Part shown: positions 56,140-64,000 of the stretch, one piece after another | Layout: the number at the start of each line of letters is the position of its first letter | Numbering within the stretch: position 1 is the first letter of the stretch | Source: Isoetes taiwanensis | Taxonomy: Eukaryota > Streptophyta > Lycopodiopsida > Isoetales > Isoetaceae | Direction of reading: 5' to 3' | Assembly: GCA_021234155.1 (NCBI GenBank) | Contig: JAJEKV010000013.1 | Location: 11,868,669-11,932,668 of the forward strand | Length of the DNA: 64,000 nt | Notes under the pieces: generated by a model | What the model was told of the DNA's origin: nothing | Seen by the model: only the letters and a program-made list of their open reading frames with translations | The model's database searches: none | Program-made: the position numbers and the translations under genes

Positions 56140-56855
56140 ATGAAGATTCTCTCCTGGAATGTTAGAGGAATAAAACGCCCTCTAAAAAGAAGGCGTACAA
56201 TTGCACAGATTAAACACTACAATGCTGATATTTTCTTGCTAGAAGAACTTAAGCTTCCCCATTTTGAATGTGCAAATCTTGGTAACTGGATCTATCCAGG
56301 ATCCTCCTCTATCTGGATTGAGGCCAATGGTGCAAATGGAGGTCTTGCCATGATTTGGACAGATATAACTCACCACTTCTTATATAACAGTCCAATTAAA
56401 TTATGGCAGGCTGTTTCCTTCTCCATCGAAGATTCTTACTTTGGAATTATCAATATTTATGTTCCTACTGCCCCTAGAGACAAAGAACATATCTGGCTGG
56501 AAATAAATGATTGGCTTCCAACACAAGCTAATAGAGAGTGGATTATTGCAGTTGACTTTAATAATACTCCAGTCTGGGACCTCAAGTTAGGGAACAAAAT
56601 TAATATGATGACATGAAAAATTAAATTGGGATACTTTTGTTTCTGATTGCTCTCTTTTGCATATTCCTTCTTCCGCCTCAATGTATACCTAGTCAAATAA
56701 GCAGAAGGAGAGAAATAGAGTTTTCTGTGCTCTGGACAGATTTTACCTATCTAATCCCACCTTTGAGTTTTGGGACAATTGTTTTTGTACTAGTGATGAA
56801 GGGGCATCCATTTCTGATCACCAACCTCAATTCCTTCACACTATCCAAATGACTA
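56140..56855 (+). pseudogene. L1-like copy A, ORF2 endonuclease (APE type)
   Basis: The ATG at 56140 opens MKILSWNVRGIKRPLKRRRT, the standard start of plant LINE ORF2. LLEELKLPHFECANLGNWIY, GGLAMIWTDI, FGIINIYVPTAPRDKEHIW and AVDFNNTPVWDLKLGNK follow (family GDFN, here VDFN). A frameshift near 56600 leads to VFCALDRFYLSNP and SISDHQPQ (S-D-H kept). The endonuclease nicks target DNA to prime reverse transcription. It is inactivated by frameshifts. Confidence 0.85.
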
Positions 56856-56877
56856 ATATTCAAAGACATGGTTCTGA

Positions 56878-57052
56878 CAGTGCTTCACCAATTTTGCCAA
56901 ATTTCCCAAAATGCAGCCATTATTTATATTGCTATTTACATATAAGCCTCCTTTTCCTTATTCTCCCATCACTCACAAACTCATCCTTTTCCAAACCATA
57001 GTTATGCTTAAGATTAAATCATCTCCTAACTTATTATTTTGTTTAGATGATG
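56878..57052 (+). repeat. 175-bp repeat R, copy in LINE A
   Basis: About 95% identical to 58960-59133 (CAGTGCTTCACCAATTTTGCC, CCCAAAATGCAGCCA, ATTTACATATAAGCCTCC, CTCACAAACTCATCCTTTTCC, TCTCCTAACTTATTATT). It sits where the RT core of ORF2 is missing. Confidence 0.9.
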
Positions 57053-57089
57053 TGTCACAATTCTGCTCAATATTTGGACTATAGTTCTT

Positions 57090-58470
57090 CATAAAAAATA
57101 CAGGGCTAGTCTATCTTTAGCTCGAAGAGTAACTATTGCAAACTCAGTGCTTGCTAGTTCTCATGTATATTTCTCTACAGTTTTAGATGCCCCTAAGCTT
57201 ACTAACTTGGACCTGGTGAAGACAATTAGAAATTACATATGGAATGGAAACCACAGAGTCAACTGGGACTCGGTTTGCAGGTCAAGAGAAGATGGGGGAT
57301 GTGGCTGCAAAAATTTATATTTACAGGCTATTTCTCTAGCTCGCAAGTTGGTATAGAAATCCTTGAATAATCCAACTTCTCCTGCTTCCAGATTCATTAC
57401 ATATTGGCTATCTTTAAGTCAACCTAAAGGCCATCCATCTATCAATCCCCTTATGGGTAATCTGATTAAAGCTTGGAATAATGTCTCCAATATATTTGAC
57501 TACTCTATCATTGACAACTTTCATGTCAACATGCCTATCTTCTGGTGTCCCCTGTGAAATGACCATCCCTCAAAAATTGTAACCATCAAGCATCCTAAAA
57601 TCTATAAGAAATGGGTAAGTGCCGGGTTGGTTAAAATAAAAGATCTCTTTCACAATGATAGGTTGGCTTCTTGGACCAGAATTTGTGCAAAGATTGCTGG
57701 CACATCTACTGATAAAGAGATCTTCTTGCATCTAAAAGCTATTATTACCAGCAATCCATATAATCCTAATCCTGTTCAGAGTGGCTGTCTGAATTGGACT
57801 CTGAAGGGTAAAGCCAATTATAAGATAAGCAATGTTTATTCTGTTCTTAATGGTAATGGTCCTCCTAATAAGGCCATGAACAAGTGGTTCATCTCCAAAG
57901 ATCAAGTTGATACCCTCTTTCCAAATGTTTGGAACTCATACTGCAGACCTAAAATTAGGCATTTGTCTGGCTCTTGGCTCAAAAGAGTCTAAGCAATCTT
58001 GAATCTATTTCCAGAATCAATGATAATATTTCTGCCTCTTATCCTTTAGATTGCCTGACAGTTGAAAACATGAGCCACATATTCTTCTGTAACAAATTGA
58101 ACAGGTTTTGGAAATGGATTCGAGATAAGTTTGGAATTTATCGTAATAATGACCTGCTCTCATTATTCAAAAACAATGATAAATTCAAAAATACTATTGT
58201 TTACATAGCTTTTTGAATATTTGGAAATCTAGAAACAGGGTGCTCTATGGAAAGAAGAACTTTTCTTTATTTTGGATCAAGCTTCATTTTCAATTTGGCT
58301 TTGAAACTACTGCTAATACTCACAGAAGAAAAACATGTGACAGTTATGACAAAAGATGGAATGACTATGGAGAGTTCAGGGGTTTCTTTTATTTGTTTGT
58401 CTCCAATTTGCAAGTGGTTTATTCTAACATATTTTACTCTGATGATGTTAGGATATCTTGAGTTTCTGAA
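57090..58470 (+). pseudogene. L1-like copy A, ORF2 C-terminal part (RT thumb and zf-RVT region)
   Basis: RASLSLARRVTIANSVLASS, HVYFSTVLDAPKLTNLDLVK, IRNYIWNGNHRVNWDSVCRS and EDGGCGCKNLYLQAISLARK are the post-RT segment of plant LINEs. Then VSAGLVKIKDLFHNDRLASW, GKANYKISNVYSVLNG and CLTVENMSHIFFCNKLNRFW resemble the zinc-binding RT-associated domain near the ORF2 end. The RT fingers and palm (FxDD region) are absent. Three or more stops and frame changes are present. Confidence 0.75.
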
Positions 58471-58959
58471 AGGAAATGCCAAAACAAGATTTGATATAAC
58501 TATGGATGAGTGTGAACATTCTTTATATGCAAAAGGGACAAGTGCTGGGAATGACAGTCTGCCAAATACGTATTAGATTTTTAGTGGAGAAGGAAGTGAT
58601 TATGACAGGGTCAGACATGGGTGGATATTCATATTCTGCAGGGAAGTCATTCAAATACATTGCTTTTTCTGGTTCATTTTCACACAAGACTCTCTTACAG
58701 AAAGACAATTTCAGAGATATAGGCAGAGATATAGGCAAATGTACTATAACCACAAACAGATTGCAGATTGTTATGGTACTCTGCTCTTAGTTATGGGACC
58801 AATGGACGTGACAAGGTTGTTCTTCATTAACAGTTGGAACAAGAATACATATACCATGGGGACTACCAATACCTTTAATTCCTATTTTAACTCAGTCTTT
58901 GAGGCCAACACACAAGAACATTTGGCAGGCCCATCCTCATAGTGCATTTTTTGGAATTA
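58471..58959 (+). other. Unrecognised sequence between the two L1-like copies
   Basis: Overlapping short frames (for example MTGSDMGGYSYSAGKSFKYI; LLLVMGPMDVTRLFFINSWN) have no known domain. AGAGATATAGGC is repeated at 58710-58735. No A-tail of copy A could be located. Confidence 0.3.
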
Positions 58960-59133
58960 CAGTGCTTCACCAATTTTGCCAATTTTCCCAAAATGCAGCC
59001 ACTATTTATATTGATATTTACATATAAGCCTCCTTTTCCTTCTTCTCCTGTCACTCACAAACTCATCCTTTTCCAAACCATGGTTATGCTCAAGATTAAA
59101 TCATCTCCTAACTTATTATTATTTTTAGATGAT
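58960..59133 (+). repeat. 175-bp repeat R, second copy
   Basis: Partner of 56878-57052, here outside any recognisable LINE ORF and just upstream of copy B. Confidence 0.9.
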
Positions 59134-59379
59134 ATTTTGAACAACATTTGCCTATTTCTCCAATCAAGTACATGTCATCCAAAAGTGCCATTTTGCTTGA
59201 ATTGTTTGTCTTATTCAATGTCTTCCATTTCTTGATGTAAACAACCTCTCTTTTGGTGTTTGATCCAGCAATTGTGAAGCTATCTTTGCTGCCCTTGTAG
59301 AGGGGCAGCATTTCTGAGATTCCCTGTCTCCCAAGCTCCATATGGATGTAAAATTCTTCACAATTATCAAGTAGGGCGA

Positions 59380-59635
59380 GAGACTAACTTGCGGTCTTCT
59401 TCAAGGTTCATTCTCTGAATTGTGGTATAATTTCTTTCGCAAGAAGTACTTTCTAGATATATTATTCACGTCTGAGTACATATTTGTCCCGAGTTCAGAA
59501 GAATTTGAGGTGGAAATTATCGATTCTTGGCTGTTAGAATTTACTGGCTCCAGTAATATTTCTGCTATTGGTATATTTTATCTAAACTGGGAGTGGTCTG
59601 AAGAGAAAATTTCTGTAAAAATTTACTCAGAATGA
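59380..59635 (+). CDS. Small first ORF of L1-like copy B
   Basis: It reads SFSELWYNFFRKKYFLDILF, FVPSSEEFEVEIIDSWLLEF and ends YLNWEWSEEKISVKIYSE. It is more intact than the copy A version. No ATG lies at the left end of the open stretch (first at 59420). It is a short acidic/aromatic protein of unknown role conserved between the two copies. Confidence 0.5.
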
Positions 59636-59805
59636 AAGAATTGAGGGAAATTGTGGTGATGGTAGTCAGAACGACTCAGGTTTGACCTTTTCTGGCCAAA
59701 AAATTCGAAATTGCCTCTGCTTTCCCCTTTTTTTGCCTCTTCTTTCTCGTTTTCACTACTTTTGTTGATTACTCCTAATCTTTCTTCTTCCCTTACGCCC
59801 ACCTT

Positions 59806-61320
59806 ATGGCCTCTTCTCCTACCCTAAATGGGGTTAATCTTGCCATTTTTCAACACTTTGAGAAGCTCGATCCTACCGAAAAGTCCCAGTTGATTGACCA
59901 GTTAAGTTCAATTGCATGTAATCCCTCTGATTTCATTCATTTTGGTAATTTCTCTGATGTTCTTTGTCAAGCTAAATAGATGGATCCCAAATCCTTTTAA
60001 AGTACCTCTATGGGATAATCTTTCCAAGGATCCCGACATGTTTGGACAAAGATTTGACGTTGACCACCTTGGACGACCTCTGCAAATTCCTGTTAAACAT
60101 GGGGTGACTCGACCACGTCTTGCTCGACATTCTGACAGCATAATTGAGGAAACTCTTAAATACTCAAAACCCCCGATGTGTCCTTTGGATAAAGAGTTCA
60201 AAGGTATTATGCTAAATTCCTCATTAGCTTGCTCTAAAATTAAAACTCTGAGTCAAGTGGCAGTCATTGTCAAGGTCAACAGGATAGGACTTTTACCCAA
60301 TAAGCTTTGGTATTTTTTGTTAAAATTGAACAAAGGCATGCAAATCACTGCTGTCTATTGGCTTAACTGCCCCTTCCTTATGGTTGAATGTGGTTCCAAA
60401 AGATCTGTTGATTACCTTCTTAAGCATGGAACTTTAACTTCTGAGAGCTTCCAATTATCCTTCCTTAAATGGTCTCCAAAAATCTCTGTTCAAAACATGG
60501 GCCGATATTGTAACACTTCTACTTCTCTCCATAATCTAAGCCCTATCTACTGGAATGAAATTGATATCAAGAATCTCTTTGAATCTCTGGGTACTTATAT
60601 TGTTACTAAATACATGCCATCTCGTCCTCCTAGAACTTTGTTCAGCTTGACCTAACTAAACCCATACCTTTTGCCATCCCCTATGTTGACTTTTTTGGTC
60701 AGAAAAGCATCTTACCTGTTAGTTGGGAAACATGGCTTGCTGCCATTTATACCTGAAATTATGTGTCACAAACTCCTTTGCTTTAGATCTGAAGGTTTCC
60801 TTCAAAACATTGGGTGAAGTCTGTAAATATTGATGCCCAATTCTTTTTTGGGTTTGCCATTTTTATCCTTATCAATTTCAATATAATCTATGTTCTCCCA
60901 AGTGATTTTTGAGGTACTGTCCTTTATTTCTTCTTTTGGACACCTTTCCATTTTGTCCACACCACATTTGCTGCAGGTTCCTGACAAGTATGCTTCATTG
61001 TGCCACTCCTCACCTTCAGGCTTTGGGCAAACCATGCTTCTCCATATGTCACTGTTAGACTGCCAAACATGTTTTGCTGCATTGCATCCTATTTGGCTTG
61101 ACTTGTGGCCTTCCTAAAATGTGTGATGTATGTGCCAGGAGACATATCTGGTCCACTTCATGTGATGAAAATTTGAGGCTCCTCAATCTGGATAGTCCAA
61201 AAGATAATGCACAGCTAGATTCAACTGCTAAAAATGCTGATGCACCTGTTAAAGTCACTCATACTTATGATCAGAATATTGCTACAGACCAAGATGGCTC
61301 TAAAATCTTGCCAAATTAGG
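59806..61320 (+). pseudogene. L1-like copy B, ORF1 N-terminal two thirds
   Basis: The ATG at 59806 reads MASSPTLNGVNLAIFQHFEK. A frame change near 59975 is followed by a 247-codon frame with FKVPLWDNLSKDPDMFGQRF, HGVTRPRLARHSDSIIEETL, SQVAVIVKVNRIGLLPNKLW, YWLNCPFLMVECGSKRSVDY and SPIYWNEIDIKNLFESLGTY. The frame ends near 60655 but continues in another as DLTKPIPFAIPYVDFFGQKS. A foreign fragment occupies about 60800-61035. A zinc-knuckle-like CDVCARRHIWSTSC near 61130 is followed by an acidic, Asp/Asn-rich linker. It is homologous to copy A over its length. Confidence 0.72.
60802..61035 (-). pseudogene. Cys-rich fragment of an unidentified protein inserted in LINE B ORF1
   Basis: Minus-strand ORF of 77 codons: VCPKPEGEEWHNEAYLSGTC, SKCGVDKMERCPKEEI, then STSKITWENIDYIEIDKDKN and GKPKKELGINIYRLHPMF. 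The spacing C-x16-C-x2-C-x8-C suggests one zinc site. I have a memory of this CxxCG...C...W pattern in large uncharacterised transposon proteins of ferns and animals but cannot name it. Being on the opposite strand inside LINE ORF1, it is an insertion. Confidence 0.4.
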
Positions 61321-61541
61321 TTACTAAGTGGACTCGAGTTAATCAAAATGGTAGTACCAAAAGAATTCAAAAGAAAAGAAATCTAAGGGCTAGCAGCCAG
61401 GAAAACTTGTCTGATCAAAATTCCAGTGAAGTACTCCATGGGAAAGAAGTGGGAACCTCTGTTTGTGTAATAAACAGAGGCCTAATTACTGAATTTCACA
61501 AGAAGACTTCTGCATTGGATGATGCTGAGAGATATAAAATT

Positions 61542-62105
61542 AAGGAAGGAAGGAAGGAAGGAAGAAATTTTTAACGTCCGCGGAACCCAATCGGGTTATG
61601 GGACCCAATACAAAAGAGAGGGCAAAAGCCCAGACTGAAACTCGGGGACCAAGCCCCGTGACCAAACCAAGAAAGGCCGAAGCCAAAAATCAAGCGTGGG
61701 GACTAGCCCCAAAGAGGAGAACTCGGGGACTATGCCCCGTGAGCAAATCATAATACTAGAATAAAACAACACCAATGGGCATAAGCCCAAGCGGATCTCG
61801 AGTCAAATCAGCTACAGGACCTTCGCCCATGGATCAAGTGGCGGTGATCCCGAATGACGACTGGCGCCTCTATACCAGCCCACTTGGGGCCGGGGAGGGC
61901 GAGCCTCGCGGACTCGACATAATTCATCCTTCCGTCGGCGGTGTCTTTGGGGTAAGGTCTTCTGGGCCGGAGAAGGGGGTCCCTTGCAAGTGATTGCCAT
62001 GGCGGAGGGATGCGGCTGGATAAAGCATCCCTGAAACTAACTAGCAAATGACGGGGGTCGGTCAGGCCGTGCTGCTCCAACTCGACGAGCCCCCATAAGT
62101 ACAAA
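61542..62105 (-). mobile_element. 5'-truncated non-LTR insertion N4 (copy T4 of the 3' module, (TTCC)n tail) inside LINE B
   Basis: Read on the minus strand, the last 98 codons of an ORF (62104-61808) contain LWGLVELEQHGLTDPRHLLV, SFRDALSSRIPPPWQSLARD and AGIEAPVVIRDHRH. A 3' UTR follows with two hairpins (CGGGGCTTGGTCCCCG and CGGGGCATAGTCCCCG) and GTATTGGGTCCCATAACCC, GATTGGGTTCCGCGGACG, then CTTCCTTCCTTCC. The last 60 bp equal T1 and T3, but the body differs. It breaks LINE B ORF1, so it is younger. GC content is clearly higher than the host. Confidence 0.75.
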
Positions 62106-63143
62106 CAATCTTTCCAATGAGAAAATTCTTCTTAAAGGGAATTCAAGTAAAAATATGATTGAGAAGAATTTGACAGGGGGACTTAATCATTCTCTTGATT
62201 CCATTCATCAGAATAACAACTTGAGTAATAAGATCATGTTTCACTCGGCTCGGTCAAAGAAGAATTTGGAGGAGAACTATATTTATAAAACCTACTTTAC
62301 ACATGTTAAGAATACAGGCGGGATAAAGTCAACTACTTCAAACAAGCCTATTCACCCCTCCTCAAAGAGCAAGGGAGATTCCTTAATTTTGGAAAAACAA
62401 CATAATGGAGCAATGAATCGGGACAATGCTATTGACAATGGCATTGGTATACTTAAATAGGATGCAATTGAAAATTCCAACTCAAAGGTCAACTCGAATG
62501 GGCAGCTTGATTATGTTGCTGAAAACTCTAACATTTTGATCTGTTCTAACTCCTTTAATATTCTTGCTAATATTTCTGAAAAAGTTACAGATTTCATTGC
62601 AGTTAATAAAGCAGCAATTCAACTCCTACCTCCCCCGCGCTCTTGCATATTCCCAAGCAAATTGACCTTCTCTCTAAACCTATAACTTCTGATCGTGGAA
62701 AAATTCCCAGCTCTGACTTGATAGACCTCTCCTCCACAAAGACACAATATGGAAGGTGTATAATATGATCTCATGAATCAGCTGGCTAGTCTACAAGAAG
62801 GATAGATTCAAAAGGCAGATCATAGAAGGAAAAATAGCAATAGTTCTGATGAATTAGCAGATTTGGGTTGTGATTTTGTCTTGGACACTCCAGAAAGAAT
62901 TTGTAACAGTGATGTGCTGAAGGACATTGCAAATGTGGAGATTTCTCCTGTGGAAAGGCAAGTTTTCAAGCCCAATCTTACTATGAATAAAGCTCTTGAT
63001 AATTCTCTTAAAGTTAATAAGGAGTTAAATGTTAATGGCTTATTTGAGTTTGTTCCAAGAGGAGATGACTTTTCTGATGATGAGGAGATGCTAAATATAT
63101 CGTCCACTATTCCTAATACTTTCCTTGTTGATAAAGAAAACTG
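62106..63143 (+). pseudogene. L1-like copy B, ORF1 C-terminal third
   Basis: The frame 62155-62460 is a low-complexity Asn/Ser/Lys linker. After stops, 62863-63143 reads GCDFVLDTPERICNSDVLKD, NVNGLFEFVPRGDDFSDDEE and ends VDKEN. It matches the copy A tail (EFVLDTTIRNSIKKI, MFEFIPGGVSDLNDDE). The zinc knuckle and main RNA-binding part lie on the other side of N4. Confidence 0.65.
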
Positions 63144-63332
63144 AAAAATGACTTATACCTTCTTAAACCATCCTCTATTTCTTCTATTAAAAAGACTAAA
63201 GGTAGAGGTAAGAAGAAGGATTATAAAAATTCTTTAAAAGAGAACACTCCTGCTGCCAACGCAAGAAGTTGTAAAAAGAAAAAAGATATCTGATCTTGCT
63301 TCTCTTGTCTTGTTTCTCTCCTTCCTATCTAA

Positions 63333-64000
63333 TGAAGATTCTCTCCTGGAATCTAAGAGATATTAAGGCAGATTAAAATCTATAATGCTGATATCATTAT
63401 GCTTCGAGAGCTTAGGCTGCCTTCCTTTGAATGTGCCAATCTGGCTGACTGGATTTATTCTGGTAGCTCCTCCATCTGGATTGAGCAAATGGTACCTCTG
63501 GGGGTCTTTGTATAATTTGAAAATCCACTTCTCATAGTTATCTCTACAATAGCCCTAGCAGAATGTGGCAAGCTGTCATTTTTGAAATAAATAACAACTC
63601 CTTTGGTCTAATTAATATTTATGCCTCTACTAATTCTGCTGCTAGAAGTGGGCTATGGGCTGAAATTCAAGGTTGGATCTCTTTGCAAAATACTTTTGGC
63701 TAGATTATTGGTGGAGATTTCAACAATACTCCTAATTGGGATCAAAAGCTTGGCAACAAGTTGATTATGAATTTCTTTGAGAGAGCAAATTGGGATTCTC
63801 TCCTTTCTAATCATTCTGTTCACCTGGTCCCTTCCTCAAATGCCAAATTTACCTGGTCAAACAAGAGATCTGGTCAGGACAGAGTCTTCTGTGCTCTTGA
63901 CAAATTTTACTTATCTAATCCCAATAATGCCTTTTGGGATAACTGCTATGTCTCTAATGATGAATCTACCTCTATCTTGGATCATCAACCTCAGTCTCTA
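63333..64000 (+). pseudogene. L1-like copy B, ORF2 endonuclease, running off the window
   Basis: The ATG at 63333 reads MKILSWNLRDIKAD, then a frame break. Next come ADIIMLRELRLPSFECANLA, DWIYSGSSSIWIE, FGLINIYASTNSAARSGLWA, IIGGDFNNTPNWDQKLGNKL, FERANWDSLLSNHSVHLVPS, FTWSNKRSGQDRVFCALDKF and SILDHQPQ. GGDFNN is the canonical endonuclease box (damaged in copy A), whereas S-D-H reads L-D-H here. The RT is expected just beyond position 64000. Confidence 0.85.

Overview
This window is from a large, repeat-rich plant nuclear genome. The evidence is spliced genes with GT/AG introns, plant-type tetraspanin and HMG-CoA synthase proteins, a PPR remnant, and dense LTR and non-LTR retrotransposons at many stages of decay. 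A fern or other non-seed vascular plant is my best guess, from the mix of non-LTR families and the compact introns. That guess rests on family knowledge, not on a search.

Host genes. Two convincing host genes are present. (1) A two-exon tetraspanin on the minus strand (3392-4574). A lysine-rich ORF lies immediately upstream and is separated from it only by a frame change in an (AT)5 run. (2) A complete 12-exon hydroxymethylglutaryl-CoA synthase on the plus strand (43786-47265, 465 aa, catalytic Glu89, Cys123 and His253 all present). I read every exon junction and the frame is continuous. A PPR fragment (10086-10271) is a relic.

Layout. 1-2.1 kb: RT-bearing non-LTR element ending in a hairpin module and a (TATTC)n tail. 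2.3-5.1 kb: repeats and the tetraspanin. 5-14 kb: mostly non-coding, with a tRNA-derived SINE, several tandem repeats and segment A of a diverged 1.8-kb duplication. 14.2-19 kb: decayed plus-strand Ty3/gypsy element (LTR, gag, integrase) with foreign insertions. 19.4-21.2 kb: duplication segment B. 21.6-39.4 kb: a nested complex built from one long-LTR family (copies in both orientations), a minus-strand chromodomain Ty3/gypsy pol, two non-LTR insertions and a non-autonomous plus-strand LTR element with a charged ORF that starts exactly like histone H3. 39.4-43.7 kb: minus-strand gypsy gag remnant, repeats and a long inverted repeat. 43.7-47.9 kb: HMGS and its 3' flank. 49.0-50.7 kb: minus-strand spliced gene with HUH/Rep-type endonuclease motifs, the best candidate for an unusual mobile system. 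50.7-53.3 kb: repeats. 53.3-64 kb: two head-to-tail copies of one L1-like element, the second running off the window.

How the parts relate. The mobile elements are nested and mostly broken, so relative ages can be read. A non-LTR element sits inside a minus-strand LTR (21.97/23.72 kb). Another sits inside gypsy pol (29.6-31.95 kb). A third sits inside ORF1 of the second L1-like copy (61.54-62.1 kb). Several non-LTR fragments share a short 3' module but carry different microsatellite tails. All homology calls are by eye and from memory of protein families; no search was run.
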